A DNA stretch of 20,142 nt, taken from contig JBARRR010000194.1 in the NCBI GenBank assembly GCA_049644325.1, positions 1 to 20,142 on the forward strand, in the 5' to 3' direction. Positions 6,872-14,534 of the stretch are shown here, piece after piece; within the stretch, counting starts at the first letter, position 1, and each line of letters starts with the position of its first letter. The notes below the pieces were generated by a model. It ran no database searches, was not told where the DNA came from, and saw only the letters and a list, made by a program, of their open reading frames with translations. The stretch is from DASZHA01 sp049644325. GTDB lineage: Bacteria > Chloroflexota > Dormibacteria > DASZGP01. The position numbers were made by a program, and so were the translations under genes.

Positions 6872-7852
6872 GTGACGCTCTCCCTGGGCGAGGGCGGCAC
6901 CCCCCTCCGCCGCGAGAAGTGGCTCGCCGAGTGGGCCGGGGTCGAGACCGTCTGGGTCAAGCGCGAGGACCAGAACCCCACCGGATCCCACAAGGACCGG
7001 GGAGCCAGGGCCCAGCTGGAGGCCTGCGTGGCGCGCGGCGACCGCGTCGCGGTGATCTCGTCGTCGGGCAACGCCGCCCTGGCTGCGGCGACCTACGGCC
7101 GCGCCGCCGGGGTCCAGGTGGTGGCGCTAATCTCGCCGATGACCGAGCCCGGCCGCGCCGCCGCCATCCGCGAGGCCGGCGCCCGGGTCGTGGTCACCAC
7201 CAAGCCGATCAACTACACCATCAGGCTGTCGCGCGTGTGCGGCTGGCCGGACCTGCGTCCCTCACAGTCGCAGGAGGCGCTGGCCGGCTTCCGGACGCTG
7301 GGTGAGGAACTGGCCGCCGAGCTGCCCGGCGAGGAAATCGCCCTCTTTGGCTACGCCAGCAGCGGCACCACCTACCAGGCCGTCGGCGAAGCGCTGGCCG
7401 AACGCGGCAGTCGGGTTGCCCTCCACCCGGTGCAGGCGGGGTTGGTCAACGGCCTCAGTGCCGCCTTCGACCGTCCCGGGGAGGGCAAGCGGAGCGTCGT
7501 CGGCGACCTCGGCGTCAAGCACTCAAACCGCACCGACGACGTCGTCCGGCTGGTCCGCGCCAGCGGTGGTGAGGCCTGGTGGGTCGCTGACGATGCCATC
7601 ATCGAGGCCGGCCATTTCCTCGAGGAACAGGGATACGCGCTGGCGCGAGAGTGCTGGGCCGCGCTGGCCGGGCTGGGGCTGGCGGCTGAGACCAACGGGA
7701 TCTCGCAGGCATGCCTGTTGCTCACCGGCCGGGCGGCGCCGCCGTCAGTGGAGGATGCCCAGGGTGGGACCGCCGTCGACGCGATCGGTTCCATGACGAC
7801 GCCGGCCTCTGAGTTCCGCGAGGTCCTCGACCTGGTCGCCGACCTGCGGTGA
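6872..7852 (+). CDS. Threonine-synthase-like PLP enzyme (fold type II)
   Basis: This 326-residue protein belongs to the tryptophan-synthase-beta/threonine-synthase group. It has the N-terminal SLGEGGTPL signature (4-12), the PLP-binding Lys41 in TGSHKDRG (38-44), the cofactor-ring-binding SSSGNAA (63-69), and a Gly/Ser/Thr-rich phosphate cup in FGYASSGTTYQAV. Threonine synthase converts O-phosphohomoserine to threonine. Relatives with the same motifs make cysteate, diaminopropionate or other beta/gamma-substituted amino acids. It is somewhat shorter than typical threonine synthases and has HKDRG where FKDRG is more common. The frame runs upstream to 6473, but that part lies inside the Mur ligase and LysW-like genes; the GTG at 6872 begins exactly at the domain. 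The ATP-grasp gene follows after ten bases, probably in the same operon. The true substrate is unassigned. Confidence 0.85.
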   Translation: MTLSLGEGGTPLRREKWLAEWAGVETVWVKREDQNPTGSHKDRGARAQLEACVARGDRVAVISSSGNAALAAATYGRAAGVQVVALISPMTEPGRAAAIREAGARVVVTTKPINYTIRLSRVCGWPDLRPSQSQEALAGFRTLGEELAAELPGEEIALFGYASSGTTYQAVGEALAERGSRVALHPVQAGLVNGLSAAFDRPGEGKRSVVGDLGVKHSNRTDDVVRLVRASGGEAWWVADDAIIEAGHFLEEQGYALARECWAALAGLGLAAETNGISQACLLLTGRAAPPSVEDAQGGTAVDAIGSMTTPASEFREVLDLVADLR

Positions 7853-7862
7853 GGCTCCAGCC

Positions 7863-9209
7863 TTGACGGCGCAAGAGGCGGCGGTGGCGCGGGCCCGGGA
7901 TGCCCTGGGGCAATCGAGGCCGGCGGTGGTGGCCCACGACGTCTGGTGGGCCCTCGGGCTCGAGCGGCTCCTCCCCGAGACCGTGCTCTTCTGCGTCCAG
8001 CGCTCCGGTGCGGTCGACCTGTTGCGTCAGCGAGGGGTCGAGGTCTTCTGCCTCTCGGAGCACGTGAGTGATCCGCGAGTGGCCTACATGTCGGCGGTCG
8101 ACATCTTCGAGCACCCATCGGCTCGGGCCTTCTGCGCCGGGTTGGGAGGCTTCACGGTGATCGCGATCCGCCCCAACGCCCGGCTGGCTGGCGCCATCGA
8201 AGCCGCCGGTGGCCGCCCGCTCGGCTCGCCTCACAGCCTCGATACGGGCCGGCGCTTCGAGAACAAGCTGGCGTTTGTCGACATCGCGCGAAAGGCGGGC
8301 GTGCCGACCCCGCGCTGGGAGATCGTCACCGCTCCGGACGGAGGCTCCTTTGACCAGCTCAGCCAGCGGCTGGGCTCGCGGTTGGTGGTTCAGGCGCCCC
8401 GCGGCAACGCCGGTCAACGAACGTGGTTCGTCGACGGCCAACGGTCCCTGGACGACATCAGGGCGGCCGAGGGCGACCGGCCCCTGCGCGTGGCCGAGCT
8501 GGTGGAGGGCATGCCGTTCACCGCCAACGGGGTGGCCGGCCCGGGTGCAGAGGTGGTCACCGCCGAGGCCTGCCGGCAGGTCACCGGCATCGAGTGGCTG
8601 ACGCCGATGGCGCTGGGCTCGTCAGGCAACGCCTACGGCGAGCCGCTCCTCGCCCCCCATGCCGCGGCCACGGCGACCGCGGTGTCAGCCCTAGGGTCGG
8701 CCCTGGTGGAGGCGGGGTACTCCGGGATGTTCGGCGTCGACTTCGTCCTCGGTCCCGATGGCCCGCTAGTGATCGAGACCAACCCGCGGCTGGTGGCGTC
8801 GGTGCCGCTGGCCAGCCAGCTGGAGATCTCCGCGGGGCGCGTTCCGCTGCTGCTCTCTCATCTCCTGGCCGGCCTGGCGGCGGGAGAGGCTGCCTCCGCA
8901 GATGGGGATGCCGCGCCGCCGCTGGCCGGCGCCTCCCAGGTCATGGTGCGGCGCCTGCAGGGCGATCCCGCGTCGCGCCCCCAGTTGGCCACCGGCGTGT
9001 ACTCGGTGGCTCCCGGCCGGGCGCCCGTGTTCCTACGGGAGGGGGTATACGTCGACGATCTCTCCGGTGAAGACGAGGCGCTGATCCTGGCGCGCGTGGC
9101 CACCGAGCCGGTGAGCCCCGGCAAGGAGTTCGCCCGAATCTTCGTTCGGGGCCCCGGCGCCGAGAACCACCCGGGCGTCCGCGAGGCGGTGACCGCCCTT
9201 CGCGGCTGA
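7863..9209 (+). CDS. ATP-grasp ligase of unknown substrate
   Basis: The 448-residue product has an ATP-grasp fold of the carboxylate-amine ligase type. An N-terminal region (about 1-125) is followed by FENKLAFVDIARKAGVPTPRW (Lys135, ATP lid start), VQAPRGNAG (about 177-184, the flexible loop that closes over ATP), AELVEG (211-216, adenine-side hinge) and the metal-binding DFVLGPDGPLVIETNPR (D293, E305, N307). About 110 further residues follow. Such enzymes join a carboxylate, via an acyl phosphate, to an amine or thiol. It is much longer than LysX-type ligases (about 280 residues), so direct orthology to LysX is unlikely. The start is TTG, with GAGG nine to twelve bases upstream, ten bases after the PLP-enzyme stop. 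It ends four bases from the convergent tadC. The pairing suggests it uses the PLP enzyme's product. Confidence 0.78.
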   Translation: MTAQEAAVARARDALGQSRPAVVAHDVWWALGLERLLPETVLFCVQRSGAVDLLRQRGVEVFCLSEHVSDPRVAYMSAVDIFEHPSARAFCAGLGGFTVIAIRPNARLAGAIEAAGGRPLGSPHSLDTGRRFENKLAFVDIARKAGVPTPRWEIVTAPDGGSFDQLSQRLGSRLVVQAPRGNAGQRTWFVDGQRSLDDIRAAEGDRPLRVAELVEGMPFTANGVAGPGAEVVTAEACRQVTGIEWLTPMALGSSGNAYGEPLLAPHAAATATAVSALGSALVEAGYSGMFGVDFVLGPDGPLVIETNPRLVASVPLASQLEISAGRVPLLLSHLLAGLAAGEAASADGDAAPPLAGASQVMVRRLQGDPASRPQLATGVYSVAPGRAPVFLREGVYVDDLSGEDEALILARVATEPVSPGKEFARIFVRGPGAENHPGVREAVTALRG

Positions 9210-9213
9210 CGCC

Positions 9214-10104
9214 TCAGCCGAAGGCTCGCAGCATTACCCCCCAGAAGAGGGGCAGCATCACAAGGATCACGAACTCCGGGAGGTAGACCCCCACCAGCAC
9301 GCCCATCAGCCGCGTCGAGATCTGCGACGCAGCCGCGGTGGCGCGGTTGCGCTGCGCCATCCGGACCAGGAGCTCCTGGTCGCGCAGGATCAGCTCCATC
9401 CCGGTGCCGACCCGCTTGCCCTGGGCGATGGCGGCGACCAGGGTTCGCAGCTCGTCGACTCCCAGCCGGTCGGCCATCGCCTGGAGGCTGTGGCCAATGG
9501 TCTGGCCCAGCCCGTACTCGCCCAGCGCCCGGCGCAGCTCGGCGGCCAGGATGTTGCCCGGGTCGGCCTGGCTTGCCTGCGCCGACACCACGTGGAGGGC
9601 CTGCTCCAATGGCACCTGGGCATTGGTGAAGGCTCGCAGCAGGCCGACCAGGTCGGGCAGCTCGGCCAGCACCTGGGCGCGGCGCCGGGCCCGTCTCCGC
9701 GCGATGTAAAGGCTGGGTGCGGTGAAGCTCGCCCAGGCCACCGCCGGTGTCAGCACCAGCGCCCCGGGCATCCCCGCGCCGATCACGAGGCAGGCCGCGG
9801 TCGCGACCAACGCCACCAGCAGCTTGAGCCCGGTCGCCTCCTCGGGGGTGAAAGCCTCGGGGTCGATGCCCGCCTCCACCAGGTCCTGGTGGCTGACCCA
9901 CCTTGCCCCCAGGCCGGCGCGGCTGGTGAAGCGGCGGAGAAGGTCGTGGGCGACGGCGCGCCGCGATCGCCGGGGCGGCGCCACGTCGAGGGTGCTGGCG
10001 CGGATGAAGGCGAGGGCGCGGCCGGCGCCCGACCGTCGTGGCCGGGGCACGACCGCCATCAGCAAGCAGTAGACCGCGGCGCTGACCACCAGGGCGGGCA
10101 GCAC
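9214..10104 (-). CDS. tadC: TadC-like inner-membrane platform protein
   Basis: This 296-residue membrane protein belongs to the type II secretion GspF/TadC family. It has an N-terminal hydrophobic helix (about 3-18), a central pair of helices (about 90-130), the cytoplasmic T2SSF domain (about 140-260) with ELPDLVGLLRAF, VPLEQALHVV and IAQGKRVGTGM, and a C-terminal helix (about 270-292). TadB and TadC form the inner-membrane platform that couples the TadA ATPase to pilus assembly or secretion. The GTG start lies three bases after the tadB stop, and the gene is last in a four-gene minus-strand run. It converges on the ATP-grasp gene with a four-base gap and no clear terminator. Confidence 0.88.
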   Translation of the reverse strand: MLPALVVSAAVYCLLMAVVPRPRRSGAGRALAFIRASTLDVAPPRRSRRAVAHDLLRRFTSRAGLGARWVSHQDLVEAGIDPEAFTPEEATGLKLLVALVATAACLVIGAGMPGALVLTPAVAWASFTAPSLYIARRRARRRAQVLAELPDLVGLLRAFTNAQVPLEQALHVVSAQASQADPGNILAAELRRALGEYGLGQTIGHSLQAMADRLGVDELRTLVAAIAQGKRVGTGMELILRDQELLVRMAQRNRATAAASQISTRLMGVLVGVYLPEFVILVMLPLFWGVMLRAFG

Positions 10105-10107
10105 CGG

Positions 10108-10971
10108 TCAAACCCTGACGCGGCTGAGACGGAAACTCAGGTAGATCCCCAGGACCTCCAGCGCCGCGGCCGCCGGCAGGAGGACGTACCGGCCGGTCCA
10201 GGTGTCGTCAAGGACGTTGAGGAAGTACGGACTCACCAACCGGAGGTAGAGGTAGATCGCCGGTACCAACAGCGCCAGGGCCCAGAGCTGGACCCGCTGC
10301 CCGGTGGTCTGGGCGCGGACCTCACCGGCCAGCTGCACGTTGAAGCGCACGGTGGTGGAGATGTCCATCAGCAGCTCCCGGGCGCGCTCGGCGGGGATGT
10401 TCTGGGCGGCGCAGATCGTCAGGTTGTCCCAGACCAGGGCCAGGTTGCGGCCCACCAGCCGGGGGCGCACCTGGCGGAGGGCGTCCTCCAGGGGGACGTC
10501 CAGCAGGAACTGACCGATAACCTCGCCCAGGTCGTCGGCCAGGCTGCGGTCGCCGATGTCCCGCCGGGCGGCCTGCAGGGCGTCGAGGTAGGTGCCGCCG
10601 GTCCCCAGGTTGGTCACCAGCAGGAGGAGCAGCTGGGGCGCCTGCCCCTCGCTCAGCGCCCGCCGCCGTGCCGTCAGGAAGGCCAGGAGCGACCGTGGCA
10701 GCAGCAGACCGGCCGCGAAACCGGCCAGTCCGACCACCGGCGAATAGAGCCAGCCGGCGACCAGAGCCGAAGGTGGCGCCAGCATCGCTATGGCTTCGAA
10801 TGGCGCCGGTCCGATCGCCACCCGCGCGCGCAGGAGCTCGGCCCGCCGTCGCTGCAGCCGCCTCCGATACCAGCGGCGGAGGGCGCCCGCGGGCTGCGGC
10901 GACCGGGGCAGGACGGCGGCACAGAGGGCGAAGACCGCCAGGGCGGTGGTGGCGCCACCTAGGAGATCCAG
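10108..10971 (-). CDS. tadB: TadB-like platform protein, probable CTG start
   Basis: This is a GspF/TadB-family membrane protein, partner of TadC. The first standard start codon is GTG 10821, but the frame stays open upstream and encodes a hydrophobic N-terminal helix (LLGGATTALAVFALCAAVLP) followed by a very basic stretch (RRWYRRRLQRRR). That is the usual TadB opening. The frame is closed by a TGA twelve bases before CTG 10971, so CTG is the best start that keeps the helix. It has a GAGGG string about eight bases upstream and overlaps the tadA 3' end by 13 bases. From CTG the protein has 287 residues, with the T2SSF domain at about 100-225 (NLGTGGTYLDALQAARR, VPLEDALRQVRPR) and hydrophobic helices near 65-85, 230-250 and 260-280. 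Confidence 0.85.
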   Translation of the reverse strand: MDLLGGATTALAVFALCAAVLPRSPQPAGALRRWYRRRLQRRRAELLRARVAIGPAPFEAIAMLAPPSALVAGWLYSPVVGLAGFAAGLLLPRSLLAFLTARRRALSEGQAPQLLLLLVTNLGTGGTYLDALQAARRDIGDRSLADDLGEVIGQFLLDVPLEDALRQVRPRLVGRNLALVWDNLTICAAQNIPAERARELLMDISTTVRFNVQLAGEVRAQTTGQRVQLWALALLVPAIYLYLRLVSPYFLNVLDDTWTGRYVLLPAAAALEVLGIYLSFRLSRVRV

Positions 10972-12269
10972 CGCACGCCCTCAAGCGCCAGGCGCCGGGA
11001 CAGGCGCGCGCCCGGCCGGTAGCCGGCCACCGCCTCGAACGTGGGGGCTTCGCCGGCGCCGAGGGAGGCCTGGAACACCGGCCGAAGAAGGTAGGCGCCG
11101 CGCTCGTCAAGGCCGTCCAGCTCGGTGATGTCGGTCACCAGGCGAAGCCCGCTGCGCAGTCTTTGGACGTGGATCAGGATGCTGAAGACGCGCGCGATGT
11201 AGCCGCGCACCTCCCGGGTCCCAAGGCTGGGAAAGTCGCGGGTTACCAGCAGCTCAAGACGGGCCAGCGCATCAGCGCAGCCGCTGGCGTGGATCGTGGT
11301 CGCCGAGCCATCGTGCCCGGTGTTGAGCGCCTCCAGCGTGTGGTACGCCTCCTGGCTGTGGCGGATCTCGCCCACGATCAGCCGGTCGGGGCGCATCCGC
11401 AGGGCGTTCTGGACCAGGTCGGCGACGTCCAGCCGGCGCTCGCCGCTTCCCTGCTCCCCCAGGCTATTGCTGTGGACGCACTCGAGCTTGACCCAATGGG
11501 GTGCATCAAGCTCCAGCTCGGCGGTGTCCTCGATGGTGACGACGCGGTCGTCGGCCGGGAAGGCGCCCACCAGGGACCGCAGCAGGGTGCTCTTGCCGGC
11601 GCCGGTGGCGCCGCTGATGAGAACGTTGGCGCCGCAGCGCGCCATCGCCATAATGAACTCGGCCATCGCCCGCGACATGCCCCCGGCGCGGACCCAGTCC
11701 TCTCGCCCGGGTGAGGCGGACGAGTCCCTGGGCAGCAGGTCGAGCTTGCGGTGATTGAACTTGCGAATGCAGAGCGTGGGGCCGCCCACGGGAGCATAGA
11801 TGGCGTTGGCCCGGCTGCCGTCGGTCATGCGCGCATCCACAAGCGGTTTCTCGACACTGATCTCCCTGCCCACCAGGGCGACGATCTTCTGGATCACCTG
11901 CTCCAGGTGAGCCTGGTCGCGGAAGCGGGTTGGCGTTGGCTGGAGCCGGCCACCGCGCTCGATGTAGACCTCGTCCCAGCGGTTGACCAACACGTCACTT
12001 ACGGTGTCGTCGTCCATGTACTTCTGCAGCGGACCGAGACCAACCAGGTCGTCCATGAGCCCCGACACCGTGGGGCCGTCGCGCTCCCAGCCGTTGGCGT
12101 CGAGCGCGGCCTCGACCTGGGCGCGGATGATCAGGTCGCGGTGTGGCTCGGCGGAGAAGGGGTCGGTAATGGCCGCGTCGAGGTGCGTCGCCAGGTGGGC
12201 GCGGACCTGGCGCCGCACCTCGGTGCCGTCGGGTCGAGGTGGAGTGGCGGAGGGCGCCGGCTCAGCCAA
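10959..12269 (-). CDS. tadA: TadA/CpaF secretion ATPase
   Basis: This 436-residue hexameric ATPase of the type II/IV secretion superfamily (CpaF/TadA branch) powers Flp pilus assembly or Tad secretion from the cytoplasmic face. Visible motifs are Walker A GATGAGKST (220-228), the Asp box TIEDTAELEL (245-254), Walker B DRLIVGEIRHSQEAY (295-309) and the His box HDGSATTIHAS (319-329). The N-terminal domain has DLVGLGPLQKYMDDDTVSDV and LVDARMTDGSRANAI, typical of CpaF. The TTG start lies inside the end of the upstream CpaE-like gene (8-base overlap), consistent with translational coupling. The length is usual for the family and all catalytic motifs are intact. The 3' end overlaps the proposed tadB start. 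Confidence 0.93.
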   Translation of the reverse strand: MAEPAPSATPPRPDGTEVRRQVRAHLATHLDAAITDPFSAEPHRDLIIRAQVEAALDANGWERDGPTVSGLMDDLVGLGPLQKYMDDDTVSDVLVNRWDEVYIERGGRLQPTPTRFRDQAHLEQVIQKIVALVGREISVEKPLVDARMTDGSRANAIYAPVGGPTLCIRKFNHRKLDLLPRDSSASPGREDWVRAGGMSRAMAEFIMAMARCGANVLISGATGAGKSTLLRSLVGAFPADDRVVTIEDTAELELDAPHWVKLECVHSNSLGEQGSGERRLDVADLVQNALRMRPDRLIVGEIRHSQEAYHTLEALNTGHDGSATTIHASGCADALARLELLVTRDFPSLGTREVRGYIARVFSILIHVQRLRSGLRLVTDITELDGLDERGAYLLRPVFQASLGAGEAPTFEAVAGYRPGARLSRRLALEGVRWIS

Positions 12270-13824
12270 GACGCTGTCGCAGGCGACGCCAGACCGAGGC
12301 GGTCGCGGCGCTGTCGACGAACCCGGGGTATATCACCTGCGCCAGCTCACGGATGTTATTTCGCGCTTCACCAGGAGAAAGCGCGGCGGGACGGTGCTCG
12401 TCCTCGGCGGAGAGGAAGGCATCGTCCCTCGCCACTGACGCAGACAGCTCGCCGCCCAGGTCGGCCAGCATCTCGGTTGGGTCGAATGCGCCTCGGCACT
12501 GGTTGAGTACGAACCGCAGTTTGGCCCGATGGCCCATCCGGCGCAGCGTCTCGACTCCCCGGTATGTGTCCTGCACCCCGCTCGCCGTCGGTGTCAGGAC
12601 GTAGTAGACGTGGTGCACCGCCTCCAACACGTACGTCGTCAGCTCATTGACCTCACTGCTCATATCGATGAAGACGAAGTGGTACTGGTTTTCGTCTAGG
12701 TGGCTCAAGACCTGGGCCAGCCGCTGCATGCCAAGCGCGCGGCTCTCGGCGTTGGCTATTGCCCGTGGCGGACCCAGCAGCACCCGCAGGCCGCTCTCCT
12801 GGTGCTCCACCAGGCATTCGTTGATGCGAGATCGGTCGGGGCTGGGGTCCACGACCAGGTCCCACAGGGTGGGGTGGGTCAGGCCCAGTTTCATCGACAC
12901 GTTGGCGGAGCCCATGTCGATGTCGAGGAGCGCGACCCGCAGGCGCTGCGGTGACGCGCCAACCGTCGCGCGGTGGCGGGCATCGCGCGCCAGCATCGCC
13001 GCCACCTCGCAAGCGAGGGTGGTCTTGCCGGCGCCGCCCTTGAGCGAAAAGAACGCGATCCGCTGCGTGGCGCCGATGAAAACAGGTGCCGCAACACCGG
13101 CGAGCTCTGCCTCCGGCGTGGTTTCCTCGACGCCACCAAACGCTGGGCCACGTCCGCCGGGAAGACTCAGAATGCGCGCACCATCAACTTCGTACCCGCC
13201 GTCATGGGCAGCGTCTGAAACTCGAGTGTCCGCGACATCATCTTCGCCGCCATGAACGCTCACACCGGCGGAATTGTTGTCGTCACCAGAAGCGTTGGAA
13301 GGGTCGCCGTCCGCCGCGAAAAAGTCGCGATCGAGACGCGACGTGGTTGGCACGTCGACCACAACCGACGGACCCTCCGCCAGGCTGAGGCGTCGCCTAA
13401 GCAGCGGATTGACCCTCGCTGCCGCGGGCGCACGGTCTCCGGTCTTCGCGGGGTCGGGCGCCTGCTGCTGGACCACGGCCGGCGACGGCGTCGCCGGCTG
13501 GGGCACGCGGTCCTCGGTATTGGAGGCGGGGGCCGGCGCCGGGGTCGCCGCTGGTGCCGACCGCCGCGGGCGAAGGTAGAACCGGCCGCATAGCCACAGC
13601 CAAGTGCCGAGCGATCGATGCGCCATGCGGCCCCAGGCGAGACCGGCTCCGACCCCCATCGTGAATACGCCAAGTGGGTATTTGACGAAGCCTGGTAGGT
13701 AACTGGTGAGAACCGCGTAGGCCGTCAGCGTGGCGATTACCAGGTAAGCCAGGTGCTGGGCCGTCAGGCCCAGGGCGATCCGATCTTCGGCGTCCAGGCC
13801 CTGCGGCGCTCGTCTCCCTTCCAT
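12262..13824 (-). CDS. CpaE/TadZ-like ATPase with PrgI-like N-terminus
   Basis: This 520-residue protein has two parts. Residues about 9-85 (DAEDRIALGLTAQHLAYL, then two hydrophobic helices at about 25-43 and 50-66, ending LCGRFYLRPRR) look like the PrgI family of small membrane proteins known from Gram-positive type IV secretion. After a roughly 160-residue Pro/Ala/Asp-rich linker comes a MinD/CpaE-type ATPase. It has the deviant Walker A KGGAGKTT (262-269), LLDIDMGSANVSMKLG, and a FVFIDMSSEV strand. CpaE/TadZ proteins localise Tad machines to a cell site; here the membrane helices could anchor it directly. An in-frame ATG at 13947 would add 41 residues of non-domain sequence and also has a GAGG nearby. 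I chose 13824 because GGGGGAAGAGAG precedes it and it starts just before the PrgI-like domain. It heads the tad operon. Confidence 0.85.
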   Translation of the reverse strand: MEGRRAPQGLDAEDRIALGLTAQHLAYLVIATLTAYAVLTSYLPGFVKYPLGVFTMGVGAGLAWGRMAHRSLGTWLWLCGRFYLRPRRSAPAATPAPAPASNTEDRVPQPATPSPAVVQQQAPDPAKTGDRAPAAARVNPLLRRRLSLAEGPSVVVDVPTTSRLDRDFFAADGDPSNASGDDNNSAGVSVHGGEDDVADTRVSDAAHDGGYEVDGARILSLPGGRGPAFGGVEETTPEAELAGVAAPVFIGATQRIAFFSLKGGAGKTTLACEVAAMLARDARHRATVGASPQRLRVALLDIDMGSANVSMKLGLTHPTLWDLVVDPSPDRSRINECLVEHQESGLRVLLGPPRAIANAESRALGMQRLAQVLSHLDENQYHFVFIDMSSEVNELTTYVLEAVHHVYYVLTPTASGVQDTYRGVETLRRMGHRAKLRFVLNQCRGAFDPTEMLADLGGELSASVARDDAFLSAEDEHRPAALSPGEARNNIRELAQVIYPGFVDSAATASVWRRLRQRLG

Positions 13825-13993
13825 CTCTCTTCCCCCATGAGCTATCGGCGGGGGGAGAGGTTCGGCGCGGCGGAGACGGTGGTCAGGACTGCGTCGTGCA
13901 GCGGAGAATAACACAGCCGCCGAGGTCTCCGCACACGGTGACGGCATTTTGTCCTCGCCTACAAACGTAGTGTTACATTCCGGCTACGCATGC

Positions 13994-14003
13994 CGCTTAA
14001 GCG
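13994..14003. repeat. 10-bp palindrome CGCTTAAGCG
   Basis: This is a perfect palindrome in the divergent gap between the CpaE-like gene and the basic-protein gene. It lies just upstream of the putative -35 for the rightward gene. It could be an operator half-site pair or a chance palindrome. Confidence 0.3.
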
Positions 14004-14005
14004 TG

Positions 14006-14032
14006 TTGTGAAACAGAAAATGTCGTTATCCT
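14006..14032 (+). promoter_or_regulatory. Candidate promoter for the basic coiled-coil gene
   Basis: TTGTGA (14006-14011) and TATCCT (14027-14032) resemble -35 and -10 elements, with a short 15-base spacer (16 if the -35 is shifted by one). The whole 13825-14070 gap is AT-richer than the flanking genes. I see no clear leftward promoter for the tad operon in it. Confidence 0.35.
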
Positions 14033-14050
14033 GAGCGGCAATTAACCGGG

Positions 14051-14069
14051 CACTAATGGAGGATTAGTG
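14051..14069 (+). promoter_or_regulatory. Hairpin that presents the ribosome binding site in its loop
   Basis: CACTAAT (14051-14057) and ATTAGTG (14063-14069) are perfect reverse complements. The five-base loop between them is exactly GGAGG (14058-14062), the Shine-Dalgarno sequence of the ATG at 14071. The spacing from SD to start is eight bases. The stem is AT-rich, so its stability would be modest. It could tune translation or bind a protein at DNA or RNA level. Confidence 0.6.
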
Positions 14070-14070
14070 A

Positions 14071-14469
14071 ATGTCGGAATCAGCAGCTGCGCCGAGCACG
14101 CCACCGCGTCCTGCGCGCAGACGTACCGCATCGCGCCGCACCACGGCGAGAAGCTCGACGGCTAAAAAGACCACCACAGGACGGGCAACTCGTACGATCA
14201 CCACTGGCGCGCGGCGAGGACGTCCGGTTGGTTCGCGCACACGTCGCACGGCTAACGCTAGTCCTGCCGTGGCGCTCACCAAGCGCGTGCAGGAGCTGGT
14301 CAAGGAAAACCAGCAGCTGCGCGAGCAGGTTCGCGAGCTGGAGAAGAACTGGAAGAAGCTGGAAAAGGCGCTTGGCGCCAACGTTCGTCGCGCCAAGAGG
14401 TCGGTGCGGCGCCGCGCCAGGTCGGTAACGCGCGCCGTCGACAAGGTGATCGACAGCGCCACCGCCTGA
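14071..14469 (+). CDS. Small basic nucleoid-type protein with AT-hook and coiled coil
   Basis: I do not recognise a named family. The 132-residue product has three zones. Residues 1-65 are a low-complexity Arg/Lys/Thr/Ala/Ser tail, reminiscent of histone-H1-like bacterial proteins, with an AT-hook-like core ARRGRPVG (47-54). Residues about 68-104 form a charged coiled coil (LTKRVQELVKENQQLREQ onward). Residues 105-132 are a second basic stretch with RRAKRSVRRRARS. The protein is strongly basic and has no membrane segment, so DNA binding and self-association are likely. Translation starts at an ATG with GGAGG eight bases upstream inside a hairpin loop. A strong terminator follows, so it is probably a single-gene unit. 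It may act as a nucleoid-associated protein. Confidence 0.8.
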   Translation: MSESAAAPSTPPRPARRRTASRRTTARSSTAKKTTTGRATRTITTGARRGRPVGSRTRRTANASPAVALTKRVQELVKENQQLREQVRELEKNWKKLEKALGANVRRAKRSVRRRARSVTRAVDKVIDSATA

Positions 14470-14504
14470 TCGCCGCCAGCGACACCACTTCGAATAGCGC
14501 CAGG

Positions 14505-14534
14505 GCCGGCCGGGGCTGAACCCGGCCGGCTCTT
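14505..14534 (+). terminator. Strong intrinsic terminator-like hairpin
   Basis: GCCGGCCGGG (14505-14514) and CCCGGCCGGC (14521-14530) form a perfect 10-bp GC stem with a GCTGAA loop, followed by TCTT. It lies 36 bases after the stop of the basic-protein gene. The T tract is short but the stem is very stable. Confidence 0.75.

Noticed and set aside
7863..9209. Direct LysX or ArgX orthologue next to the LysW-like gene
   Set aside because: The ATP-grasp protein is about 170 residues longer than LysX-type enzymes and lacks their compact layout; only the superfamily is supported.
9490..10962. Plus-strand open frame of 490 codons
   Set aside because: It is antisense to tadC and tadB, rich in Gln/Gly/Arg low-complexity sequence, and has no domain pattern.
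9214..13824. Classical type II secretion or type IV pilus cluster
   Set aside because: The CpaE-like protein and two short TadB/TadC-type platform proteins with a CpaF-type ATPase identify the Tad branch.
13825..13947. 41-residue N-terminal extension of the CpaE-like protein
   Set aside because: It is possible (ATG 13947 has GAGG upstream), but the extra residues show no domain and ATG 13824 is well placed; kept only as an alternative.
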